DNA from: Candidatus Nitrosopumilus sp.
GTDB taxonomy: Archaea > Thermoproteota > Nitrososphaeria > Nitrososphaerales > Nitrosopumilaceae
Assembly (NCBI GenBank): GCA_025699075.1
Contig: JAILWG010000006.1
Span: forward strand, 35,739 to 99,738
Length of the DNA: 64,000 nt
Reading direction: 5' to 3'
Shown here: in pieces, positions 20,226 through 29,662 of the stretch
How positions within the stretch are numbered: position 1 is the stretch's first letter
How the letters are laid out: every line of letters begins with the position of its first letter
Translations under genes and position numbers: made by a program
The notes under the pieces: generated by a model
What the model saw: only the letters and a program-made list of their open reading frames with translations
Database searches by the model: none
Told to the model about the DNA's origin: nothing

Positions 20226-21749
20226 TTATTCAAAAGATTTTTTCTTGATCTCTTTTGGTAGAGTCTTTACAAAATGTTTAAGGAATTCATTTTCTTTATC
20301 ATAATATATTTCTGAAAATTTATTATTTGAAAAGAAATCATTCCATGTTTTTTCAAATGCAGGGAATTCTTCTGGTTGAAAATCTATTCTAGACGTTTCA
20401 TGATGTGCAGCTGGAAAAATATCTGAAATTTCAATTGGGATTAATCCCAAAATTGGATTATACTGACACACTTGAAATGATTCAAAATCTTTTAGTTTCT
20501 TTTTTAGACTTGTATATTGATGAGAAAGATATCCTGGTTTTGTACTGGATTCTTTAGTTATGATTATTTTCTTTTTCCTTGATTTGAATTTTCTAACAAT
20601 TTTGTGGAAAGATTGAACTTCTGGTCTGTATTGATCCTCTTTACTAAACAAGAAAATTGCTTTTTCTTTAAATTTTGGGGTGCCTAACCCAAGAAATTCA
20701 TAATTTTCCATCATCACTTCAATCATCTCAAATAGTTTGGGATGTGCCCTTGCTTTTTTAATCACATATTCCCATAATCTTCCCTCATGAATTGCTTGTT
20801 TTACTTTGTCTACTTCAAGTTTAATTGCATACAGGTTATGAATAGCCAGTTGATTGATTTTTTCATTGGCTTCTAATTGACGAAATTCATCCGGAGTGTA
20901 TCTTGAGCATATTTCACAATTACATGGAAATACTACAATGTCAGACAAATATCGTGTACCATCATCTGTAATGTATCTTAGTTGCTTTGCATAAAGCATG
21001 TATGATGCAGAATCAAACGTATCACATCCTAAAGCAATTGCAAATGGTATTGTTAGTGGATGGCCTGCACCAAAAAGATGTAATGGAATTGAATGCGGCA
21101 TCTGTTTTTTTGCTGCTACTATCATCTGTGCTAGCAATCGGTATTCATATGACTCCATAAACTCAACTGGACTTCCTAATGCAAGCATTTGAAATCCCAT
21201 TTCGACTAGACTTTTTGTGGATTTACCAACAAGATCAAAATGTTCTCCTCCTTGAATCGGACCTATCCAAATTTGTCCATTATCTTCTCTTTTGTCAAGT
21301 GTTTCTTTGGAAACTTTTAGAGTATGTTTGACATAATCTTCTGCTTTTTTGATTGGCATCCCGTATCCAGTTGGTTTGTCAAGTGGAATTGCAAAATCAG
21401 TTAAAATACCTTTTTCAAAATTTGCCATATCTGGAGGTAATACATCAACATCACCATATTCCAGAACTTGGTATCCTCCGGAATCTGTCATGATTCCTCC
21501 ATCAAAATTAATTATCTTATGAATTCCTTTTTGTATGGCTTCATCACCATAATTATTTTTTGTAATGTATGCATTAGTAATAACCAAATCAAAACCAATT
21601 TCTCTAATTTTTTTTGATGGAATAGTCTGTTTGACTGGATGAATTACAGGAACATATGCGGGAGTCTCAATTTTACCATGATTTGTATACAGAATCCCAA
21701 TCCTTCCAGCTAAATCTGTTTTAGATATTTCAAACAAGTAATTTATCAA
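20226..21749 (-). CDS. tgtA: Archaeosine tRNA-guanine transglycosylase
   Basis: MTDSGGYQVLEYGDV, IGPIQGG, CNCEICSRY motifs. Confidence 0.92.
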   Translation of the reverse strand: MINYLFEISKTDLAGRIGILYTNHGKIETPAYVPVIHPVKQTIPSKKIREIGFDLVITNAYITKNNYGDEAIQKGIHKIINFDGGIMTDSGGYQVLEYGDVDVLPPDMANFEKGILTDFAIPLDKPTGYGMPIKKAEDYVKHTLKVSKETLDKREDNGQIWIGPIQGGEHFDLVGKSTKSLVEMGFQMLALGSPVEFMESYEYRLLAQMIVAAKKQMPHSIPLHLFGAGHPLTIPFAIALGCDTFDSASYMLYAKQLRYITDDGTRYLSDIVVFPCNCEICSRYTPDEFRQLEANEKINQLAIHNLYAIKLEVDKVKQAIHEGRLWEYVIKKARAHPKLFEMIEVMMENYEFLGLGTPKFKEKAIFLFSKEDQYRPEVQSFHKIVRKFKSRKKKIIITKESSTKPGYLSHQYTSLKKKLKDFESFQVCQYNPILGLIPIEISDIFPAAHHETSRIDFQPEEFPAFEKTWNDFFSNNKFSEIYYDKENEFLKHFVKTLPKEIKKKSFE

Positions 21750-21768
21750 TTTTAAAGGCGTTATTTAA

Positions 21769-22317
21769 TCAATCAACAAAAAATTTTCCTAAATCATTAT
21801 TTTTCCCTACTAATTCAAGCCAATCAACTTCCTCATTTCCAATTTTCTTTGAAATAATATCCATCACACTTTCCGTTGTTTCTAAAATTGTTTTTTCACT
21901 AACGTTAACCTGAAATACTTTATCTTCAAATCTGTAAATTGCATCATGAGCGATAATTCCCAAAATTTCACTCCCGACATTTTCCCTAATTTTGTTATCC
22001 GAATATTCTCTATTTTTATACACTGAAATTAAATCATAAGGACTTCTCCTCAATACAATCATTACTTTTATCTGATTTTCTCTCAAAACGTAGGGTGCCA
22101 AATGTCCTACGATAATATTTTTTTCAGAAATCTTTTGTTTTAGTATGTCTTTTAATTTTTCAACATCTATTTCATTTGTATCGCCATTTTTTTCAAACAA
22201 TCCTGAGTTTTTTGCAATTTCATTGATGTCAATTATAGATAATTTCATTCTCTTAGCAATTTCTTCTGTAATTGTATGTTTTCCAACTCCTGGATTCCCC
22301 GTGATTACAATTGACAT
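21769..22317 (-). CDS. Adenylate kinase AK6/Fap7-like NTPase
   Basis: Walker A GNPGVGKHT, short P-loop kinase, VLRRSPYDL. Confidence 0.8.
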   Translation of the reverse strand: MSIVITGNPGVGKHTITEEIAKRMKLSIIDINEIAKNSGLFEKNGDTNEIDVEKLKDILKQKISEKNIIVGHLAPYVLRENQIKVMIVLRRSPYDLISVYKNREYSDNKIRENVGSEILGIIAHDAIYRFEDKVFQVNVSEKTILETTESVMDIISKKIGNEEVDWLELVGKNNDLGKFFVD

Positions 22318-22390
22318 GTTTTCAAATCCTGGTTCATTAGATTAAACGATTTCTGCAATACTAATAAGTAGAATTGGTTTTTCTACAATA

Positions 22391-23578
22391 TTGCAAATTG
22401 GTTTACTTGGAAAGGCAAATGTGGGAAAATCTACCTTCTTTTCAGCAGCAACTGAAACTCCTGTTGCATCTGGAAACTTCCCATTTACAACAATTGAACC
22501 TAATATTGGAGTTGCATATGTAAAAGCAGATTGTGCATGCAAACATTTTGAAATCAAACATGAAAATGAATTATGTGATAATGGCACACGTTTTATCCCG
22601 ATAAAACTAATTGATGTTGCAGGATTAGTTCCTGGGGCACATGAGGGAAAAGGACTGGGCAATCAATTCCTTGATGATGCAAGACAAGCTGAAGTTTTAA
22701 TTCATGTTGTTGATATTGCTGGAACTACTGATATTCAGGGACAACCTGTTCCACCTGGAACTCATGATCCATTAGAAGATGTTGCATTTGTTCAAGATGA
22801 ATTTGATCAATGGTTTGCAGATATTTTGAAAAGAGAATGGGATAAGATTACTCGTGAAATAGATCAAAAACGTGCAAAACTAACTGACGGTATTGCAAAA
22901 CGATTTTCAGGCTTGGGAATAAAAGATTTTCAAGTACAAGAAATTCTCCAAAAATTAGGATTTATGGCTAAGAATCCAAAAGAATGGACAGATGATGATA
23001 TTGAAACTTTTGTCAAAGAATTAAGAAAAAACACAAAACCAATGATCATAGCAGCAAACAAAGCAGATCTCTGTCAAGATCTTGAAATAATTAAAAAAAT
23101 AACTGATCCTGTTATTCCGTGTAGTGCTGAAACAGAATTACTTTTACGAAAGGCATCAAAAGCTGGAATTGTAAATTATTCTTCTGGAGATGAAGGCTTT
23201 ACTATAGTTGAAGGTAAAGACATTCCACCACCTCAACAAAAGGCACTAGATTTAGTAAAATCTGTTTTTTCAAAGATTCCTACCACTGGGATTCAAAAAA
23301 TTCTAAACACAGCGGTTTTTGATTCACTAAAATTTATTGTAGTCTATCCTGTTGAGGATGAGACAAAGCTCACCAACAAAGATGGTGTTATACTACCTGA
23401 TACTAAATTAGTTCCACAAGATTCCACCGCTAAAGACCTGGCAGGTTTAATCCATGCAGATATTGCAAAGGGGTTCTTACATGCAATAGATTGCAAAACA
23501 AAACAAAGGATAAGTGGTGATCAAAAACTAAAAAATGGGGATGTCATCAAAATTGTTTCAACCTTAAGTCGTGGATAA
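22391..23578 (+). CDS. OBG-family GTPase YchF-like
   Basis: GLLGKANVGKSTFFSAAT, DVAGLVPGAHEGKGLGNQFLDD, ANKADL, C-terminal TGS. Confidence 0.93.
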   Translation: MQIGLLGKANVGKSTFFSAATETPVASGNFPFTTIEPNIGVAYVKADCACKHFEIKHENELCDNGTRFIPIKLIDVAGLVPGAHEGKGLGNQFLDDARQAEVLIHVVDIAGTTDIQGQPVPPGTHDPLEDVAFVQDEFDQWFADILKREWDKITREIDQKRAKLTDGIAKRFSGLGIKDFQVQEILQKLGFMAKNPKEWTDDDIETFVKELRKNTKPMIIAANKADLCQDLEIIKKITDPVIPCSAETELLLRKASKAGIVNYSSGDEGFTIVEGKDIPPPQQKALDLVKSVFSKIPTTGIQKILNTAVFDSLKFIVVYPVEDETKLTNKDGVILPDTKLVPQDSTAKDLAGLIHADIAKGFLHAIDCKTKQRISGDQKLKNGDVIKIVSTLSRG

Positions 23579-23579
23579 A

Positions 23580-24563
23580 ATGCTAGGTCTTGGAATTGAA
23601 AGTACAGCTCACACATTTTCTTGTGCAATAATTAAAAAAAATGGTAAGAAAGGAAAAATTCTATCAGATGTTAGGAAAATCTATCGTCCAGATGAGGGAG
23701 AAGGAATCCATCCTCGTGAAGCATCTCGTCATCATATTGAGAATAGTTCTTTAGTTCTATCTGATTGTCTTAAAGAGGCAAATGTATCAATCAAAGATTT
23801 AGACATTGTTTCTTATGCTGCAGGTCCTGGCTTAGGTCCATGTTTACGTGTGGGTGCAGTAGTGGCAAGATCTTTGGCGTCTTTTTATAAAATTCCAATA
23901 TATCCTGTCAATCACGCAATTGGACATATTGAATTAGGAAAATTACTTACTGGTGCCACTAATCCTTTGGTACTTTTAGTTTCAGGTGGACATACCATGC
24001 TTTTGGCATTTCTAAATAAGCAATGGAGAGTATTTGGCGAAACCTTGGATATTACTTTAGGTCAATTACTTGATCAATTTGGACGTTCTATTGGATTTGC
24101 ATCTCCATGTGGAAAAAATATTGAAGAATTGGCTAACTCTTCTTCAAACTATGTAACTTTGCCTTATTCTGTAAAAGGAAACGATGTATCTTTTTCTGGT
24201 TTATTATCTGCCACAAAATCTGTTGCAACAAAAAGTAAAGTGGATGCATGTTACTCACTTCAAGAAACTGCTTTTGCAATGATCAGTGAGGCAGTAGAAC
24301 GTGCTTTGTCCTTTACAAGAAAAAAAGAATTGATGATAGTGGGGGGAGTTGCAGCAAACAAACGATTATCTGCAATGCTAAAGGATGTATGCAAACGACA
24401 TAATTGTAAATTTTTTGTAGTGCCATTACAATATGCTGGAGATTGTGGAAGCCAAATATGTTGGACTGGTCTTCTAGAATCTCAAGTAAAGCAGGGTGCT
24501 GAACTAAAAGATACATTTGTTACACAATCTTGGAGATTAGACTCTGTTAAAGTAAATTATTGA
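23580..24563 (+). CDS. kae1: KEOPS subunit Kae1 (tRNA t6A synthesis)
   Basis: GIESTAHTF, ASRHH, PVNHAIGHIE, SGGHT, VGGVAANKRL. Confidence 0.94.
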   Translation: MLGLGIESTAHTFSCAIIKKNGKKGKILSDVRKIYRPDEGEGIHPREASRHHIENSSLVLSDCLKEANVSIKDLDIVSYAAGPGLGPCLRVGAVVARSLASFYKIPIYPVNHAIGHIELGKLLTGATNPLVLLVSGGHTMLLAFLNKQWRVFGETLDITLGQLLDQFGRSIGFASPCGKNIEELANSSSNYVTLPYSVKGNDVSFSGLLSATKSVATKSKVDACYSLQETAFAMISEAVERALSFTRKKELMIVGGVAANKRLSAMLKDVCKRHNCKFFVVPLQYAGDCGSQICWTGLLESQVKQGAELKDTFVTQSWRLDSVKVNY

Positions 24564-24883
24564 TTTTTAAATTCGTTAATAGTTTGATCAAGTGTTTTAA
24601 CCCAACTTTTAGTATTAAAAACTCCAAACTTGAAAGTTTGTTCACCCTCATCTGTTTTAGCGGTAAAGCAAACTTTCTTCATTAATAATCCCTCTTTCCA
24701 TGTTTTTGTAATTTTATCTAGTGAAATATTTAACACTGTATCTCCAAAATGTTTTGAGAAATCCATTATCCTTGCATTTGTTTTATCAAATGCAACTCTC
24801 TTATTTGTTAAAGTTAAAATTCCTGCTCCCAACTTGTCCTCGCTACAATCTTCTTGCTTAATCCTTTTTTCTCCCTCATCCAT
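24557..24883 (-). CDS. Hypothetical PH-like small protein
   Basis: 108 aa; GAGILTLTNKRVAF resembles PH/GRAM-like fold start. Confidence 0.55.
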   Translation of the reverse strand: MDEGEKRIKQEDCSEDKLGAGILTLTNKRVAFDKTNARIMDFSKHFGDTVLNISLDKITKTWKEGLLMKKVCFTAKTDEGEQTFKFGVFNTKSWVKTLDQTINEFKNQ

Positions 24884-24914
24884 GATTAATTTTTATTGAA
24901 TTCTTCTGGATATA

Positions 24915-25541
24915 ATGTTAATGAAATTATTGAAAAAAGGAGCCGAAGCAGATCTTTATCAAACTAAATGGCAAGACTCTAAGGCTATATTAAAAATTAG
25001 AAAAATCAAAAAATATAGAAATTCTTCTTTGGATTCAAAAATTCGTAAACAAAGAACAATTAAAGAATCTCAAATGCTTTCACATGTAAAATCATTTGGT
25101 GTGCCTACTCCACTTGTATATTTTGTAAATTTAGATAAAACTTCTATTATTATGCAAGAAATTCCTGGCAAACCCGTACATGATTTACCTCCCTCACAAA
25201 TCATTGACTTGTCAAAAGAAATTGGAAGATTAGTTGGCACATTACATAAGAATGGTGTAATGCATGGTGATTTGACCACTTCAAATTTTATTTTATTTCA
25301 AAAAACAGTCTATGTAATTGATTTTGGATTATCTCAAATCTCTATAAAACCTGAAGATCACGCAGTTGATTTAAGATTGATAAAAGAAATCCTAAACAGC
25401 GCACATGCAAAAATCATGATGTCTTCTTGGAAGAATTTTCTAAATGGATACAAATCAATAGTTGGTCATGCCTATTTTACCCAAATCACTAAACTAGTTT
25501 CAGATATTGAAAGTCGTGGTAGATATGCACAAGTCGTTTGA
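24915..25541 (+). CDS. bud32: KEOPS kinase Bud32
   Basis: KKGAEADLY, HGDLTTSNF, VYVIDFGLS; adjacent to kae1. Confidence 0.92.
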   Translation: MLMKLLKKGAEADLYQTKWQDSKAILKIRKIKKYRNSSLDSKIRKQRTIKESQMLSHVKSFGVPTPLVYFVNLDKTSIIMQEIPGKPVHDLPPSQIIDLSKEIGRLVGTLHKNGVMHGDLTTSNFILFQKTVYVIDFGLSQISIKPEDHAVDLRLIKEILNSAHAKIMMSSWKNFLNGYKSIVGHAYFTQITKLVSDIESRGRYAQVV

Positions 25542-26079
25542 TCTGTTTTTTGTATCTTCAAATCGTCACAAGTATCAGGAAGCAAAAAATATCTTGAATC
25601 TTTATGGGATTAAGATTGGTTTTCTAAAATCTAATCTAAACGAAATTCAATCCAACTCTCTTCATAGCATTGCAATAGAAAAAGCTCAAGATGCGTTTTC
25701 TAAATTCAAAAAACCTGTGGTTATCGAAGATGATGGTTTGTTTATTGATTTTCTTGATGGTTTTCCAGGACCCTATTCATCTTATGTTTTCAAAACTATA
25801 GGAAATAAAGGAATTCTTAATTTATTAAAAAATAACAGAAAGGCAAAATTTGTTTCAATTATTACCTATTGTGATAAAAACATTGTAAAATCCTTTGAAG
25901 GAAAACTGGATGGAAAAATTTCTATAATTCAAAAAGGAAAAGGTTGGGGTTATGATCCTATATTCATTCCAAATGGTTTAAAGAAAACATTTGCCGAAAT
26001 CAATAACAAAAATGAATTATCTCATAGATACAATGCTCTGAAAAAATTTTCTAAATGGTATTTGTATAAGCAGGAATAA
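25525..26079 (+). CDS. XTP/dITP (non-canonical purine NTP) pyrophosphatase
   Basis: FFVSSNRHKYQEA, EDDGLFIDFLDGFPGPYSSY, GWGYDPIFIP. Confidence 0.9.
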   Translation: MHKSFDLFFVSSNRHKYQEAKNILNLYGIKIGFLKSNLNEIQSNSLHSIAIEKAQDAFSKFKKPVVIEDDGLFIDFLDGFPGPYSSYVFKTIGNKGILNLLKNNRKAKFVSIITYCDKNIVKSFEGKLDGKISIIQKGKGWGYDPIFIPNGLKKTFAEINNKNELSHRYNALKKFSKWYLYKQE

Positions 26080-27076
26080 AACGATCTATAAATCGCTCAT
26101 TATTTTGTAATATAGAAATTCTTGAGACAATACTTTCATCCATCACTGAAAATATTTTACTTTGCTTTGCAATTTCTTCACTAAACTTTTTCACTTCTTC
26201 CATTTCCAACATGTTTACATGCTCTAATCTATTTGTGGAACGTCCAATGTGCATGTATGATTTAATTTCAATAAAATGAGGACTTGCTTTTCTAAACATT
26301 TCTGCAAATGCTGGAATTCCTTCTTTTTGATCATTATAATCTCTTATCAAAGTAATTCTTAACACTGTTCTCGTATTCAAATTCTTTAACATATTTAGAG
26401 TTCTGTTCCATCTTTCCCATGAATCGTCATATTTTGGCTTGTTTATTCTCATAAATGATTCATAATCTGCAGCATTTGTTGATAGATACAATTGTGTTGG
26501 TAGTGCATCTTCATCTTGTAATTTTTGAATCATGTCTGGTTCTTGTCCATTTGTTACAAGAAAGATTGATTTTGTTGTTTCAAGCGAATTTAGATATTTT
26601 ATCAGTTCTGGAAGTTTAGGATACATGGTAGGTTCACCTGAAAGTGAAATTGCATAATGACTTGGAAGTAATGATTCATCTAATCTTTGTTTGTCGTTTC
26701 TTGAATCTCCATAATACCCATTGATTAGTTTTTTTCGTTCTGCCATCAACTTTGTCAAAATTTCTTCAGGTTCTGCAACCTGTTCTGGTTCCATCTTCAT
26801 TGAATCATAAAATTCCATTGGTCTCCAACAATACACGCATCTATTTTCACAATGCATCCCAGCTGGAGAAAACTCCATACATCTATGAGTTGAAATTCCA
26901 TAAAACTTATGTTTGTAGCAACTGCCCTCATGCTTAAATGATTTTTTTGTCCAATGACATAATTCTACTGTAGAATGATCTGCAACTCCGTACTTTGCTT
27001 TTTTTAATTGATCTGAAATTGCAGGCTTAATCTGAATTAAACGATCTTCTTCAATCGTTTCTCCAGAACAACTCAT
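26051..27076 (-). CDS. taw1: 4-demethylwyosine synthase (TYW1/Taw1), radical SAM
   Basis: CSGETI...CENRCVYCWRP CxxxCxxC motif, SLSGEPTMYPKLPELI. Confidence 0.92.
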   Translation of the reverse strand: MSCSGETIEEDRLIQIKPAISDQLKKAKYGVADHSTVELCHWTKKSFKHEGSCYKHKFYGISTHRCMEFSPAGMHCENRCVYCWRPMEFYDSMKMEPEQVAEPEEILTKLMAERKKLINGYYGDSRNDKQRLDESLLPSHYAISLSGEPTMYPKLPELIKYLNSLETTKSIFLVTNGQEPDMIQKLQDEDALPTQLYLSTNAADYESFMRINKPKYDDSWERWNRTLNMLKNLNTRTVLRITLIRDYNDQKEGIPAFAEMFRKASPHFIEIKSYMHIGRSTNRLEHVNMLEMEEVKKFSEEIAKQSKIFSVMDESIVSRISILQNNERFIDRFIPAYTNTI

Positions 27077-27214
27077 CAGTTCAGATCATGTTCTGGTTTA
27101 CTTAAATTGATCGAGTTTTTTGTCCAACATGGAAACTTTTCCCAAAACTATTGAGATTTTTAGTCGATTCCAGAGTGAGGTTTAATAACTGGATCTTCGA
27201 CGTATTTTTAGGCT

Positions 27215-29650
27215 TTGAAAAAAATACACTCTGTACCATTCCTATTCTTGCTTGTAGCCGTATTGACTAGTATGCCAGTTAGCCCTATTTTTGCTGCTGA
27301 TGACTTGGATAAAGATGGTGTTGATGACTCTATAGATTCATGTCCAAATTTACAGGAAGATTATGAAGGAGCAGTTGATGGATGTCCGTCTAATTTTGTT
27401 CCTTGGTATGATGAAGATTATGATGGCATAGAAGATCATATTGATCAATGCCCAAATCTTAAAGAACATTATAATAAATTCCAAGACGAAGATGGTTGTC
27501 CTGATACACTTCCTGGAAGTGGACCTGGTGGAGCCCCTGATTCTGACGGAGATGGATTTATTGATTTAGTTGATTTGTGTCCAAACCAACCAGAAACCTT
27601 CAATGGAATACTTGATAGAGATGGTTGTCCAGATAGTTATGGAGCCGGTGATAGAGACTTGGATGGCGTTCCAGACTCTGCTGATGAATGTCCTTTGAGT
27701 GCAGAAACTTACAACCGTTTCCAAGACGAAGATGGTTGTCCAGACTCAGTTAAAGATTTTAGTTTTATAGATACAGATAATGATGGAATTCAAGATAAAA
27801 TTGATTTATGTATTAATGAACCAGAAACATACAATGGTTACAGAGACACAGACGGTTGTCCTGATGTTGCATTAGATACTTCGTTTAATGATAAAGATGG
27901 TGATGGCATAGCTGATAAGTTTGATATTTGTCCAGACCAACCTGAAACTTTCAATAGATTTGCAGATTATGACGGTTGTCCAGATTCTGTTCCTTTCTTT
28001 GATGGCGTACTAAATGATGCTGATGGTGACAGAATCATGGATGTAAATGATGCATGTCCTTTAGATCCAGAAAGATACAATGGCTTCCAAGATGATGACG
28101 GTTGTCCAGACATTCCTCCGTATTCAAGTGATGTTGATTCTGATCTTGATGGAATTCCAAACAGTGTTGATCAATGTCCGCAAGTAAAAGAAACTTACAA
28201 CCGTTTCCAAGATGATGACGGTTGTCCAGACTTTGTAGGATCTAACAAAGGTATTCCAGATTCAGATGGTGACGGAATTAATGATTTTGCAGATTTATGT
28301 CCAAACCAACCAGAGACTTTCAATGGAGTCTTTGATAGAGACGGTTGTCCTGATACAAATGCTTCATCTGATAGAGATTTGGATGGCATTCCAGATAATT
28401 TAGATAAATGTCCAACTGCTAAAGAAACTTACAATGGTATTGATGATTATGACGGTTGTCCTGATGGCGTATCTGGATTATCTGGACAAGATTATGATGG
28501 TGACGGAATTACTGATTTGAATGATAAATGCCCCCTTGTTGCTGAAACTGTAAATGGTTATCTAGATCAAGACGGTTGTCCAGATGTCTCTGTTTTAGAT
28601 TCTGACGGTGATGGTATTAGAGATTCATTAGATCTATGTCCTTCAACTTCAGAAACATGGAATCGCTATCTAGATCAAGACGGTTGCCCAGATAACCCAA
28701 CTGAATTTGATTCTGACGGTGATGGTATTTTAGATTCAGTTGACCAATGTCCTCTTGTTAGAGAAAGATACAATGGCTTCCAAGATGATGACGGTTGCCC
28801 TGATTATCCTGACTTTATTACTAGTTTAGATACTGACTTTGATGGAATCGTTGACACTTTAGATCAATGTCCATTAGTTCCTGAAACTTATAATAAATTC
28901 CAAGATTTGGATGGATGTCCAGATTATGTTGCAGATAACAAGGGTACACCAGATACTGACGGTGATGGAATCAATGATTACAATGATCATTGTCCAAACC
29001 AACCGGAAACCTATAATGGTATTTTAGATTTGGACGGCTGCCCAGATAATTACATCTTAAAGAATGATAGAGATATGGATGGAATCCCAGATGGAATTGA
29101 TGCATGTCCAACTGCTAAAGAAACTTACAATAAATTCCAAGATGATGACGGTTGTCCTGATAATGTATCAAAATCATTTGTAGTTGACTCTGACAATGAT
29201 GGTATTCCTGATGTTTCTGATAGTTGTCCTTTAGTTGCTGAAAATTATAATGCCTTCCAAGATGATGACGGTTGCCCAGATAATGATAATACTCAACTTG
29301 ACTCTGACGGTGATGGTGTTCCAGATGTAATGGATATGTGTCCAAATCAAAATGAAACTTGGAACAAATATGTTGATTATGACGGTTGCCCAGATACATT
29401 ACCAACTGGAAATGTTAGAGTTGATACTGATGAAGATGGCATTTATGATGATGTAGATGCATGTCCAACTGCTAAAGAAACTTACAATAAATTCCAAGAT
29501 GATGACGGTTGCCCAGATATTGCTCCAGAACAATCCCGATACAAACATGACGCTGATTTAGATGGAATAATAAATGAAAATGATTTATGCCCTCTAGAGC
29601 CTGAAGATTATGACAATGACCGAGATGCTGATGGATGCCCTGACCCTTAG
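27215..29650 (+). CDS. Secreted thrombospondin type-3-like calcium-binding repeat protein (paralogue 1)
   Basis: Signal peptide then tandem DSDGDGIxDxxDxCPxxxETYNxxxDxDGCPD units. Confidence 0.88.
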   Translation: MKKIHSVPFLFLLVAVLTSMPVSPIFAADDLDKDGVDDSIDSCPNLQEDYEGAVDGCPSNFVPWYDEDYDGIEDHIDQCPNLKEHYNKFQDEDGCPDTLPGSGPGGAPDSDGDGFIDLVDLCPNQPETFNGILDRDGCPDSYGAGDRDLDGVPDSADECPLSAETYNRFQDEDGCPDSVKDFSFIDTDNDGIQDKIDLCINEPETYNGYRDTDGCPDVALDTSFNDKDGDGIADKFDICPDQPETFNRFADYDGCPDSVPFFDGVLNDADGDRIMDVNDACPLDPERYNGFQDDDGCPDIPPYSSDVDSDLDGIPNSVDQCPQVKETYNRFQDDDGCPDFVGSNKGIPDSDGDGINDFADLCPNQPETFNGVFDRDGCPDTNASSDRDLDGIPDNLDKCPTAKETYNGIDDYDGCPDGVSGLSGQDYDGDGITDLNDKCPLVAETVNGYLDQDGCPDVSVLDSDGDGIRDSLDLCPSTSETWNRYLDQDGCPDNPTEFDSDGDGILDSVDQCPLVRERYNGFQDDDGCPDYPDFITSLDTDFDGIVDTLDQCPLVPETYNKFQDLDGCPDYVADNKGTPDTDGDGINDYNDHCPNQPETYNGILDLDGCPDNYILKNDRDMDGIPDGIDACPTAKETYNKFQDDDGCPDNVSKSFVVDSDNDGIPDVSDSCPLVAENYNAFQDDDGCPDNDNTQLDSDGDGVPDVMDMCPNQNETWNKYVDYDGCPDTLPTGNVRVDTDEDGIYDDVDACPTAKETYNKFQDDDGCPDIAPEQSRYKHDADLDGIINENDLCPLEPEDYDNDRDADGCPDP

Positions 29651-29662
29651 GAGTATCTAAGA